Positions 8,974-17,734 of a DNA stretch of 64,000 nt are shown here, in pieces. Below the pieces are notes generated by a model, which saw nothing but the letters and a program-made list of their open reading frames with translations, searched no databases and was not told where the DNA came from. Positions within the stretch are counted from its first letter, which is position 1, and the number at the start of each line of letters is the position of its first letter. The DNA comes from Nostoc sp. HK-01 (GTDB lineage Bacteria; Cyanobacteriota; Cyanobacteriia; Cyanobacteriales; Nostocaceae): positions 3,909,501 to 3,973,500 of the forward strand of contig AP018318.1 of assembly GCA_003990705.1 (NCBI GenBank), given 5' to 3'. The position numbers were made by a program, and so were the translations under genes.

Positions 8974-10362
8974 ATGCTGTCTTCTGTGCATTCTACCTGG
9001 GTTGTTGTGGCGATCGCCCTATTAATTTCTGCTGTGCCAAAGAGCGCCAATGCTCAAACACCACCGCAGACACCGCCACAAAACTTAAATCCTAGTGCCA
9101 ACCCTCTACAATTTCCCACTAAACCACAAGAGGTGCAGATTCAAACAACTGTCCCTCTGAGTTTGGCACAGGCTTTAGAATTAGCCAGACGTAACAATCG
9201 CAATTTACAAGTCACAATCTTAGAGTTAGAACGTAGTCGCTCGGCACTGCGAGAATCTCAAGCAGCTTTGTTTCCCACTCTTGATATCAACGGCAGTGTA
9301 ACTAACAGTGGTAATGGTTTTAGTAGTAGTACTTCTCAACCTAGTACCTCTTTTAACGGTACAGCACAACTAAACTATAATCTCTACACCTCTGGCAGTC
9401 GTCAAGCAATTATTAAACAAGCTGAAGAACAATTACGTATAGATGAATTAGACGTAGAAAACCAATCTAGAGAAATTGAACTCAATATCAAAACTCAATA
9501 CTACAATTTGCAACAAGCAGACGAACAAGTCAGAATTAATCAATCTGCGGTAGCCAATGCTCAAGCCAGTTTGCGAGATGCTCAAGCCAGAGAAAGAGCC
9601 GGGGTCGGAACACGATTTGATGTACTGCAAGCTCAGGTAAATTTAGCTAATGCCCAACAAGACTTGACAAATTCTTTATCAGACCAGCAAATTGCCCGTC
9701 GTCAGTTTGGGACTTTACTCAGTTTACCGCAGACAGTAGATATCACAGCGGCTGATACAGTAGCACTGGCAGGACTTTGGCAACCAAGCTTAGAACAAAC
9801 TATTGTTGAAGCCTTGCAAAATCGCCCAGAATTGCGGCAACAAATAGCCCAAAGAAATATTTCTGAACAACAGCGACGACAGGCGTTAGCCCAGGTAAGA
9901 CCGCAAGTTGGTTTAGTCACAAGTTATAACTTACTTGATCGCTTTAACGATAGTGCCAGCATAACTGATGGTTATTCTATTGGATTACAAGCCAGTGTGA
10001 ATTTATTCGATGGCGGAGCAGCCAACGCTAGGGCGGCGCAAGCTAGAAGTAATATTGCGATCGCGGAAACTCAATTTGCGAATCAGCGTGACCAAATTCG
10101 CTTTAATGTTGAACAATACTACGCTCAACTACGTTCTAATTTAGATAATGTTCAGACTTCCAGTGTGGGCTTAGAACAAGCTAGGGAAGCCTTGAACATT
10201 GCTCGAATTAGATATCAAGCTGGTGTTGGTACACAAACAGAAGTCATTGAGGCAGAAAATGACTTGACCAGAGCCGAAGGTAATCGAGTCACGGCAATTT
10301 TAGATTACAATCGGGCTTTGGCTAATCTCCAACGCGCCGTTAGTGCTAGAGCCTCGCGCTAG
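8974..10362 (+). CDS. TolC-family outer membrane channel
   Basis: The 462-residue protein starts with a signal peptide (hydrophobic core about residues 9-24, cleavage near SANAQ). A Pro/Gln-rich stretch follows, then two outer-membrane efflux protein repeats (about 55-250 and 265-455), as in TolC. The fourth gene in the row completes an inner membrane-periplasm-outer membrane pump. The last 306 bp are duplicated in degenerate form at 14323-14618. Confidence 0.88.
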   Translation: MLSSVHSTWVVVAIALLISAVPKSANAQTPPQTPPQNLNPSANPLQFPTKPQEVQIQTTVPLSLAQALELARRNNRNLQVTILELERSRSALRESQAALFPTLDINGSVTNSGNGFSSSTSQPSTSFNGTAQLNYNLYTSGSRQAIIKQAEEQLRIDELDVENQSREIELNIKTQYYNLQQADEQVRINQSAVANAQASLRDAQARERAGVGTRFDVLQAQVNLANAQQDLTNSLSDQQIARRQFGTLLSLPQTVDITAADTVALAGLWQPSLEQTIVEALQNRPELRQQIAQRNISEQQRRQALAQVRPQVGLVTSYNLLDRFNDSASITDGYSIGLQASVNLFDGGAANARAAQARSNIAIAETQFANQRDQIRFNVEQYYAQLRSNLDNVQTSSVGLEQAREALNIARIRYQAGVGTQTEVIEAENDLTRAEGNRVTAILDYNRALANLQRAVSARASR

Positions 10363-10427
10363 GTATGTAAGTAGTTTAGCTAGATATCTATCTTTTATCT
10401 GAACCTAAATACCTAGATATTGTTACC

Positions 10428-10856
10428 CTAGCTGACAGCAAATGCGGTCATCAGTGTCAGAGCAACAAACATGATAGCTACTATCCCCTGGACGATGTAG
10501 CGTTGTTGTTGTTCTGGTGAGGGATATTCTGCCAAGGACATCACAGGTTGAATAGCGTAGGTATTCATCATTCCCTCATCATCTACTGTGTAGCCAGTTG
10601 CAAGCGGCACCTTCAGCAATTGATTGCCTTCTTTGTTTATATGCGCTTGAACTTCAGCCGGGATTAGTTCACTGCCATCACTACGAAGATTTGCAATTGC
10701 TTTCTTCGGTTTTTTTCCCGCTTTTAACTCCCCTGCTTGATTGAAGTGCATTTCCAATGGTTCACAGATATACACATCAGATTCAATAAAGAAGCTGGTA
10801 GCAGTTATACAATTCTCTGGGTTGAGGGTCTTCCCTTCTTTATCGGTGTAGAGCAT
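10428..10856 (-). CDS. Ssl1498-type light-harvesting-like small membrane protein, extended form
   Basis: The 142-residue protein has one C-terminal membrane helix (VQGIVAIMFVALTLMTAFAV). Its last ~58 residues match the short cyanobacterial Ssl1498-type thylakoid proteins: Y-T-x-x-E-G-x-x-N, then a Pro-rich segment, then the helix. The usual protein is about 60 residues. Here a similar motif (LYTDKEGKTLN) opens the protein and recurs at YTVDDEGMMN after about 85 intervening residues, so it looks duplicated and expanded. It converges with the TolC gene and lies beside the disrupted orange carotenoid protein gene, a photoprotection context. The family assignment is from memory of the motif. Confidence 0.6.
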   Translation of the reverse strand: MLYTDKEGKTLNPENCITATSFFIESDVYICEPLEMHFNQAGELKAGKKPKKAIANLRSDGSELIPAEVQAHINKEGNQLLKVPLATGYTVDDEGMMNTYAIQPVMSLAEYPSPEQQQRYIVQGIVAIMFVALTLMTAFAVS

Positions 10857-11021
10857 GGGTTTGACCTCATTTTTAAGTTCTATATAACTATTATAACAAA
10901 TTATTTACATAATTTCTATATCTATGATATCATATATGTTTTTTTATTGGGTTAATAGACTTTTATCAAAGTTCTGTCTATCAATCTTCAATTAATATTG
11001 CACCCAAGAATAAAAACAAAG

Positions 11022-11044
11022 AAACCCTGCTATTTCAAGGGTTC
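11022..11044 (-). terminator. Terminator for the orange carotenoid protein gene
   Basis: The stem AACCCT/AGGGTT has a 9-base loop. On the minus strand it is followed by a T-rich run (TTTCTTTGTTTTTA). It lies about 70 bp beyond the stop of the minus-strand gene. Confidence 0.5.
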
Positions 11045-11688
11045 AGAGGATTATGCAGATGGGATATTCAGGAACTTGTCAGGCCTATATGCCAAATTGC
11101 CCAAGGGTGTTCTACCGGATCAAGCCCAGTTTCATGAGTTCTTGAGGAGATGCCAGCACGTCTATTGCCGCAAAGAAAATCTGGCCTTGCGGGTTGAGCA
11201 AAAACCGCCATGCTAGATTTATGCCAACACTGTCACTAAACCAAGGAGTTTGGACTTTACCCATCACCTTAGCCTGGGTGAATTCTCCTGCTGCTGATTC
11301 AGTTACCCCTCGCTCTGGTATGAGCTTGAGTCCGTAGCATTCTTCACGCATATAAGCGAGGATGTTCTCTTGACCCACAATCGGTTCTTGGAAAGGCGGT
11401 TGCAAGGCACCATCTTTAGTAAATAAAGCCACAGCCCCTTGAAAGTCGAAGGCGTTCATATTCTCCATATAGCTGAGGACTGTTAAGTTATCGATGCCCT
11501 CAATGCTGACCTTAGCTCTCGGCGCGATATCTTGAGGTGGAACTACAGGTTGTTTGACGTTTTGCTCGCTAACCTTTGAGGTATACCCCATATTAACGAC
11601 AATATTTTGTAATACGGTGAGTTGCTGACCGCCTTCAAGTTGACGGATAGCTTCGAGAACATCTGATGCTTGCGGAGAAAGTTTATAA

Positions 11689-13077
11689 CCCTGTTGTGTC
11701 ACTATCGCGGTAGTATAAGAATGTAAAAAGCCTAGAACGAAGACACAGAGCATGGTAGAGCCTCGTCCACCTAAACAAACTGTTAAATTTGTGGATGAAT
11801 ATTGTCTTTGGTATAAAAAGCTGTTTTCAGATGTCAGAAATTTTGAAGCGTTTAAGTATCTGCATATAGGATGTATTTCTGATATAAAACGAAAGAGTCT
11901 ACCAGAAATAGCAAAAATTGTTGGATTAGAGAACTATCAAGGGCTACACCATTTCTTAACTACCCCATATTGGGAAGTAGAACAGTTAAGAGCTTTAAGA
12001 TTAGAGCTAATTCTACAAATACTCAAAGGTAGACCAATCATTTTAATTATTGATGAAACCGGAGATAAAAAGAAAGGTACGACCACAGATTATGTGAAAC
12101 GTCAGTACATAGGTAATTTGGGGAAAGTAGAGAACGGAGTTGTGGCAGTTACAGCCTATGGTGTATTTTGTGGAATGACATTCCCACTACTGTTTGAAGT
12201 GTACAAACCACGGGAGAAATTAAAGCCAGGAGATAAATATCTGACCAAGCCTCAAATCGGGGCAATGCTAATACGAAAGTTACAGTCGATGGGTTTTAAA
12301 TTCAACTTGGTACTGGCTGATAGCTTATATGGCGAAAGCGGCACAAATTTTGTATCTGTATTAGATGAACTAGATTTAAATTATTTAGTAGCAATACGCT
12401 CAAACCATTCTGTAGACTTGCTTAAAGGTCAGTATACTCAATATTTAAAGTGGCAGAAATTTAAAAGAGTATTCTCTGACTTAAGTAGTGAAAATCGATT
12501 TATTAGAGAAATAATTCACGGCAAACGTGGCGAACATAGATATTGGCAAATTACCACAGATACTGAAGCATTACCCGGAAACTCTACCTGGTATGTGATG
12601 AGCAAATATCCCGACATCACACCTAGAGAGGTTGGGAATTTTTATGGGTTAAGAACATGGGTAGAATATGGTTTAAAACAAAGTAAGAATGAATTAGGTT
12701 GGGCTGATTATCGTTTTACTCGCTATGAAGATATTGAACGCTGGTGGGAAATTGTCTGTAGTGCCTACCTTATGGTTAGTCTTCATTCAGAATCTCTGCG
12801 TCCTTCTCCTCCATCTCCTCAATCAGCATTCGCTTCTCACCCCTGGTGGGATCATGGTAAAGGTTGGAAGAATATTCTCAACAATCTGCGTTTAATTATT
12901 CAACCTTTCGTTTTATTTAATCTCATATATCCCTGGTTAACAGTTTTTTCTATTCCTCAACTGTATGAGGGTTTTTCTCAGCTTCAAGCCATCGTTTATA
13001 GGCTTACTTCTCCAATTTTTATCTTCCTAACTCACCCTGAATTCTATTTTTCCTCTGCCTAAAGTGACACAACAGGG
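11689..13077 (+). mobile_element. IS701-like insertion sequence inside ocp
   Basis: The 1389-bp element has terminal inverted repeats CCCTGTTGTGTCACT at 11689-11703 and the complement at 13063-13077. It is flanked by the 4-bp direct repeat ATAA (11685-11688 and 13078-13081). One transposase gene fills it. Four-base duplications fit the IS701 family. The ends match perfectly over 15 bp and the transposase is intact, so the insertion looks recent. Confidence 0.93.
11752..13062 (+). CDS. IS701-family DDE transposase
   Basis: The 436-residue transposase has an RNase H-like core: the first acidic residue in IILIIDETGDKK, the second in NLVLADSLYGES and the third in WVEYGLKQSKNELGWADYRF. The K-K-G-T-T-T-D-Y-V-K-R-Q-Y segment after the first Asp and the C-terminal W-W-D-H-G-K-G-W-K-N are typical of the cyanobacterial IS701-like group. 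It is complete and bounded by the terminal repeats. It opposes the host gene's direction. Confidence 0.92.
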   Translation: MVEPRPPKQTVKFVDEYCLWYKKLFSDVRNFEAFKYLHIGCISDIKRKSLPEIAKIVGLENYQGLHHFLTTPYWEVEQLRALRLELILQILKGRPIILIIDETGDKKKGTTTDYVKRQYIGNLGKVENGVVAVTAYGVFCGMTFPLLFEVYKPREKLKPGDKYLTKPQIGAMLIRKLQSMGFKFNLVLADSLYGESGTNFVSVLDELDLNYLVAIRSNHSVDLLKGQYTQYLKWQKFKRVFSDLSSENRFIREIIHGKRGEHRYWQITTDTEALPGNSTWYVMSKYPDITPREVGNFYGLRTWVEYGLKQSKNELGWADYRFTRYEDIERWWEIVCSAYLMVSLHSESLRPSPPSPQSAFASHPWWDHGKGWKNILNNLRLIIQPFVLFNLIYPWLTVFSIPQLYEGFSQLQAIVYRLTSPIFIFLTHPEFYFSSA

Positions 13078-13503
13078 ATAACCTTCTGGAATCGGGGCAA
13101 CGATTCCTAGTTTCATCCACTCACCTAACTCATACCAGAAGCCCAACTTGATGTTTGTGCCGAAAGATGAATAGGTACGGCAGATGGGAGTATCAGCATG
13201 GTTCACTAGATCGCACATCATTTGCGTTTGCTTCTCAGCGGACATCTGCTTAATTTGCGTCAGAGTTTTTTCTGCGAAGACCATATTAGCTGCTCCCATA
13301 GCAGCAGGAGTGATTGTAACTCCCATCTCGGTATAAGCAAACCAAAGCAAAGCTAACTGATCCTCAGCGCTGAGTTGATTACATGATTCAACCGTAGCCG
13401 GAACCACATTAGCAACTAGAGTGTCGGGAAAAATAGAGCGCGCAGACTCGATAGTAAAGGACATTTTTCAAAATCTCCAGAACGAAATTAGGTTAATTTA
13501 TTG

Positions 13504-13615
13504 GGCGTTGCATAAATACGGGATGAAATCATAAAATTCTAATTTTCAAACTCTTGCTCTTTATGCCTTTGCGGCTTTGCGTAAGACAAAAAACATCCCA
13601 TCAATCAGCAACGCC
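13504..13615. mobile_element. 112-bp MITE-like element upstream of ocp
   Basis: The terminal inverted repeats GGCGTTGC (13504-13511) and GCAACGCC (13608-13615) bound 112 bp with no coding capacity. The same 8 bp, ATTTATTG, flanks both sides (13496-13503 and 13616-13623), a target duplication. The similarity between ends extends weakly inward to a shared GGGATG. It starts 40 bp upstream of the ocp start codon and so may sit in its promoter region. The rest of this gap shows nothing I recognise. Confidence 0.8.
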
Positions 13616-13721
13616 ATTTATTGATAGTGTTTTACCTTTCTGCAAGTATTGCCATATCTGGAAATAAGCGATGTCTTTATCTCAAGGCATCGCTCACCAA
13701 TAGCAGATTTATTGTCAGGTG

Positions 13722-14066
13722 TTAACTAGAGAAATAATTAGCAGACTCCAAGAGATCATTGTGTTTTCTTCCATCAGGCATTTTTGCTCCCCGCAGATTT
13801 GCCCTACTGAAATTGGTTCCTTTGAGTCCAGCCCAGTTTAAATTAGCATTGCTTAAATCTGAGTCGCTCAAATCTGCGTTACTCAAATGTGCGCCACTCA
13901 AATCTATTCCACTCAAATTTGCGTTAGTTAGGCTGATTCCTCTCCAGTCTGCCTCTCTAAAATTTCTTTCTCCGTTGGCATATCGTCTTAAAACTTCATT
14001 GGCATCCATATTGGTTGCCTCACAACGTATAGCGTTATCGCTGTTTATACATGTACTATAACTCAT
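13722..14066 (-). CDS. Pentapeptide-repeat protein
   Basis: The protein has 114 residues, or about 95 if the in-frame Met at 14009 (MDANEVLRRYANGERNF) is the true start; that N-terminus is typical of short cyanobacterial pentapeptide proteins. Roughly ten A(D/N)LxX repeats (NANLSGIDLSGAHLSNADLS) should fold into a short right-handed beta-helix. No enzymatic role is evident. It stands alone, divergent from the degenerate cassette to its right. Confidence 0.7.
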   Translation of the reverse strand: MSYSTCINSDNAIRCEATNMDANEVLRRYANGERNFREADWRGISLTNANLSGIDLSGAHLSNADLSDSDLSNANLNWAGLKGTNFSRANLRGAKMPDGRKHNDLLESANYFSS

Positions 14067-14127
14067 AATGTGCTATTCAAACATCACAATGCCTGCAAAT
14101 ATTCAACAAATACTGGCTATAAACAAT

Positions 14128-14618
14128 ATGTCTGCCCAAATTCTGGGTAACAATGCCTTGACGGGTATAGCAATTAATAGATTCTGGGTAGCCGATGATT
14201 TATCCCGATGTCCCCGTTCGTAACGCCTGAAATCTGCAATCGCCGCCCTGGAAAATATCGGATTAGTCGATCGCATTCTTAACTTTCCTAGTCAACTTTC
14301 TGGAGGACAACAACAACGAGTCGCGATCGCGGAAACTCAATTTGCGAATCAGCGTGACCAAATTCGCTTTAATGTAGAACAATACTACGCTCTAATTTAG
14401 ATAATGTGTAGACTTCTAGTGTAGGTTTAGAACAAGCTAGGGAAGCATTGAACATCGCCAGAATTAGATATCAAGCTGGTGTTGGCACACAAACAGAAGT
14501 GATTGAGGCAGAAAATGACTTGACCAGAGCCGAAGGTAATCGAGTTACGGCAATTTTAGATTACAATCGCGCTTTAGCTAATCTCCAACGTGCTGTTAGT
14601 GCTAGAGCCTCGCGCTAG
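14128..14618 (+). pseudogene. Decayed second copy of the efflux permease-ATPase-TolC cassette
   Basis: Three fragments appear in the same order as the intact operon. A short permease piece near 14128-14172 encodes MSAQILGNNALTG, as at about 7490. An ATPase piece at about 14240-14330 encodes [21 protein letters not shown]. The TolC 3' end is at 14323-14618, differing from 10057-10362 by about 17 substitutions and one 10-bp deletion. The ATPase and TolC pieces join exactly at a GCGATCGC octamer (14323-14330) present in both parent genes. Stop codons and the frameshift rule out function. Confidence 0.88.
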
Positions 14619-14667
14619 GCATAAAGAATTATCATTAAAAATCAGTAGACTCTAGCGAAAACAGAAG

Positions 14668-15390
14668 ATGAAAATTGCACAAACTGAGGTGCTGATTTCT
14701 ACTTTATCTGGACAAATGCCTGCTGTCTTAATCACACCAGATCAGCCTGGACGCAAACCCGCTGTCCTGCTTTTGATGGAAGCATTTGGCGTGACCACAC
14801 ACATACAAAATGTCGCTGTCCGAATTGCTCATCAAGGGTATGAGGTACTAATACCAGATTTATACTATCGTGAATTGCCAAATAACAAATTTGGTTATGA
14901 CGAACTAGAGCAGGCGATGGCTATGATGTGGCGGTTAGATTTCGGACAACCTTTGGAAGATGACATTCGCGCCGTATTGATGTACTTAAAGTCTCTGCCA
15001 AATGTTGATGCGGATCGGATTGGAGTCACGGGATTTTGTTTGGGAGGTGGATTGACTTTTTTCACCGCTTGTAAGTTATCCAACCAAATCGCTGCCGCGG
15101 CTCCCTTTTACGGCATGGTTTTAGATGAGTGGATTGAGGCAGTTGCAGATATTACTGTACCTGTATATTTGTTTTTTGGTGGTCAAGATATTTTTATTTC
15201 GAGCGATCGCATTCAGCAAATCAACACTCGATTTCAAGGACTGGGCAAAGACTATCACCTCAAAGTTTATCCCGATGCAGGGCATGGCTTTTTCTGTGAC
15301 GAACGCTCAGACTACAACCGCACCGCCGCCGAAGATGCTTGGCAGGAATTAATCGGATTCTTCAAGCAACATTTACACCCAGGGAAATAA
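14668..15390 (+). CDS. Dienelactone hydrolase family protein
   Basis: The 240-residue alpha/beta-hydrolase has the nucleophile Cys (about residue 124) in GFCLGGG, Asp in the FGGQDIFIS region and His in DAGHGFF, the catalytic triad of dienelactone hydrolases. No signal peptide. Many bacteria carry such a gene outside any aromatic degradation pathway, and nothing nearby indicates the substrate. It follows the decayed cassette by 50 bp and is followed by a sensor kinase. Confidence 0.85.
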   Translation: MKIAQTEVLISTLSGQMPAVLITPDQPGRKPAVLLLMEAFGVTTHIQNVAVRIAHQGYEVLIPDLYYRELPNNKFGYDELEQAMAMMWRLDFGQPLEDDIRAVLMYLKSLPNVDADRIGVTGFCLGGGLTFFTACKLSNQIAAAAPFYGMVLDEWIEAVADITVPVYLFFGGQDIFISSDRIQQINTRFQGLGKDYHLKVYPDAGHGFFCDERSDYNRTAAEDAWQELIGFFKQHLHPGK

Positions 15391-15468
15391 CTTTATGAGT
15401 AGCAATACCAAAATCATCTTCCCCTAGAGAGATTGTTATGCAAAAAAATTAGGCTTCAATAGAAATAC

Positions 15469-15484
15469 CCGTATATATATACGG
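15469..15484. promoter_or_regulatory. 16-bp perfect palindrome just upstream of the sensor kinase
   Basis: CCGTATATATATACGG is a perfect 16-bp palindrome ending 10 bases before the kinase start codon. It could be an operator. The kinase itself starts with a ribbon-helix-helix-like segment, a fold that binds such palindromes, so autoregulation is possible but unproven. Confidence 0.45.
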
Positions 15485-15494
15485 ACTGAGCCTT

Positions 15495-17672
15495 ATGAAG
15501 CGGGATAATGCAGGTAAATTTGTGAGTAATTGCGATGGTGAAACCAAACAGCGATTTAGTGTCACGCTGACTGCTACTGCATGGCAATTATTAGACGCAG
15601 AGGCCAAAAAGCAAGGAACTTCTCGCTCGGAAATAATAGAACAGTTTGCCCGCAGTTTAACTCAGGAAGAACAACCTGCATCTTCAACAGACAGATTTGC
15701 GACATTGGTAGATGACTTCAGTTATTGCAAACAAGCCGAAGACACCCTCCGACAGAGCGAAGAACGACTGAGAATTGCTCAACAAGCTGCTAATGCTGGC
15801 GTGTGGGACTGGGATATTACAACTAATCAAGTGACCTGGTCAATTGAATATTATCGTCTTTATGGTCTTGATCCAGCCAATACTCAAGCTTCATATCAAA
15901 ATTGGCTTTTGTCCATTATTGAACCAGACCGCGATCGCACAGATCAAGCAGCACGCCAAGCACTAGCACACCGCACCGACCTGAATGCCGAATTTCGCAT
16001 CCTTCACCCCACCCAAGGCGAGCGATGGCTAACGGCGATTGGACAAACTTTTTACGATGACAATAATCAGCCAATACGGATGACAGGGATTGCATTGGAT
16101 ATTACTGAGCGCAAACTCTCAGAAGCAGCTTTGTTAGAAAGTGAAAAACGCTATCGATATTTGGCTGAATCTATTCCTCAATTAGTCTGGACAGCAGATA
16201 CAAAAGGAGTACTAATTGATGTTAATCAACGTTGGTGTAGTTTCACTGGGCTAACACTAACACAAGCACAAACTGAAGGCTGGCAAGCAGTTGTGCATCC
16301 TGATGATGCGCCGAGGCTGGGTGAAAATTGGGCAGTGGCTCAACAAGATGGAACTTACTATCAAGCCGAAGGCAGAATGCGCCGCGCCGATGGTATGTAT
16401 CGATGGCATTTACATCAAGCCGTACCGTTAAAAAATGAACGGGGTCAAGTAATCAAATGGTTCGGTACCGCAACAGATATTGAAGACCAAAAACAACTAG
16501 AACAACAGCGTATTCAACTGCTACAACAAGAACAAGCTGCGCGGGAACAAGCTGAAACAACGAACCGGATTAAAGATGAATTTTTAGCAGTCCTGTCCCA
16601 TGAGTTGCGTACACCCCTCAACCCCATCCTCGGTTGGGCGCAGTTACTGCAATCCCAAAAATTAGACCCAGCCAAGACTAGAGAAGCCTTAAAAACTATC
16701 GAGCGCAATGCCAAACTCCAAGCCCAATTAATTGAAGATTTGTTAGATGTGTCTCGAATTTTACAAGGCAATTTGAGCCTCAATGTTAGCCCTGTGGATT
16801 TGACATTGGTAATTAAAGGTGCTGTCGAAACAGTCCGACTGGCAGCACAAGCTAAGTCAATTACCATCAAAACGATTTTGACCTCAAATGTGGGGCAGGT
16901 GGCTGGAGATTCTACCCGCTTACAACAAGTTGTTTGGAATCTGCTGTCAAATGCTTTGAAGTTCACACAGTTAGGAGGGTTGGTAGAAGTCCGCCTAGAA
17001 TGCTTTGACTCAGTTGCTCAAATTACGGTTAGTGATAATGGCAAAGGTATTTCTCCTGAGTTTCTCCCATTCATATTTGATTACTTCCGTCAGGCTGATA
17101 GCGCGACAACCAGAAAGTTTGGCGGTTTAGGTTTGGGACTAGCAATTGTGCGTCATTTAATTGAGTTACATGGTGGTACAGTTCAAGCTCAAAGCCTAGG
17201 AGAAGGACTAGGCGCGATTTTTACAGTGAGGCTACCACTAATGCCAGTTCAAAGCCAAATTAATCAGCATAGTCAGCAGGTGAAGCCAGTCTTAAACTTA
17301 AATGGCATCAAGGTTTTAGTAGTTGATGATGATTTTGATAACTGTGAATTTGTCACCTTTGTGCTGGAACAGGAAGGTGCAAACGTAGTTATGGCAAGTT
17401 CAGCAAAAGAAGCACTCACAGTGTTGAGCCACTTCCCAGCAGATATCTTGTTAAGTGACATTGGAATGCCCCAGGTAGATGGCTATATGTTGATGCAGCA
17501 AGTGAAAAATCTGCCCCCAGCGCAAGGAGGAAATATTAAAGCGATCGCTCTTTCTGCTTATGCTGGAGAAATCAACGAAAAACAAGCCATCAACGCTGGA
17601 TTTCACCGACATATTTCTAAACCTGTGGAACCAGAAGAATTAATTACAGCAATTGTCGAATTAGTTGATTAA
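15495..17672 (+). CDS. Hybrid sensor histidine kinase with N-terminal RHH-like segment
   Basis: In order along 725 residues: a CopG/RHH-like segment (about 17-52, KQRFSVTLTATAWQLLDAEA..GTSRSEIIEQFA), two PAS domains (about 90-205 and 215-330), HisKA with phosphoacceptor His about residue 369 (LSHELRTPLN), HATPase_c (N box NLLSNALKF, DNGKGIS, GLGLGLAIV) and a receiver domain with Asp about 655 (LLSDIGMP). There are no membrane segments, so it senses a cytoplasmic cue. The output partner is unknown. DNA binding by the kinase is suggested only by the RHH-like segment and the adjoining palindrome. Confidence 0.88.
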   Translation: MKRDNAGKFVSNCDGETKQRFSVTLTATAWQLLDAEAKKQGTSRSEIIEQFARSLTQEEQPASSTDRFATLVDDFSYCKQAEDTLRQSEERLRIAQQAANAGVWDWDITTNQVTWSIEYYRLYGLDPANTQASYQNWLLSIIEPDRDRTDQAARQALAHRTDLNAEFRILHPTQGERWLTAIGQTFYDDNNQPIRMTGIALDITERKLSEAALLESEKRYRYLAESIPQLVWTADTKGVLIDVNQRWCSFTGLTLTQAQTEGWQAVVHPDDAPRLGENWAVAQQDGTYYQAEGRMRRADGMYRWHLHQAVPLKNERGQVIKWFGTATDIEDQKQLEQQRIQLLQQEQAAREQAETTNRIKDEFLAVLSHELRTPLNPILGWAQLLQSQKLDPAKTREALKTIERNAKLQAQLIEDLLDVSRILQGNLSLNVSPVDLTLVIKGAVETVRLAAQAKSITIKTILTSNVGQVAGDSTRLQQVVWNLLSNALKFTQLGGLVEVRLECFDSVAQITVSDNGKGISPEFLPFIFDYFRQADSATTRKFGGLGLGLAIVRHLIELHGGTVQAQSLGEGLGAIFTVRLPLMPVQSQINQHSQQVKPVLNLNGIKVLVVDDDFDNCEFVTFVLEQEGANVVMASSAKEALTVLSHFPADILLSDIGMPQVDGYMLMQQVKNLPPAQGGNIKAIALSAYAGEINEKQAINAGFHRHISKPVEPEELITAIVELVD

Positions 17673-17734
17673 CAGCTTACTCTCTGGCTCTAGATACAAT
17701 ACACTTAGCGTTCTTGTTGAGGAATATCTCATAG

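Larger units (their letters stand above)
11112..13464 (-). pseudogene. ocp: Orange carotenoid protein, split by an insertion sequence
   Basis: Bases 13464-13078 encode residues 1-129 (N-terminal carotenoid-binding domain, with Tyr44 and Trp110). Bases 11684-11112 encode residues 130-319 (linker and C-terminal NTF2-like domain, with the conserved Glu of MREEC and Trp of NLAWRF). An IS701-like element sits between them, after EGY. Removing the element and one copy of its 4-bp duplication restores a 319-codon frame, the normal length for OCP, which quenches phycobilisome excitation under strong light. The residue aligned with Arg155 of Synechocystis OCP is Gln (ITVLR becomes LTVLQ). A stand-alone N-terminal carotenoid protein might still be made, with 16 IS-encoded residues added. 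Confidence 0.92.

Noticed and set aside
11112-13464. The two OCP parts as naturally separate HCP (N-terminal) and CTDH (C-terminal) genes
   Set aside because: An intact IS with terminal repeats and a 4-bp target duplication lies exactly between them, and its removal restores a normal-length single frame.
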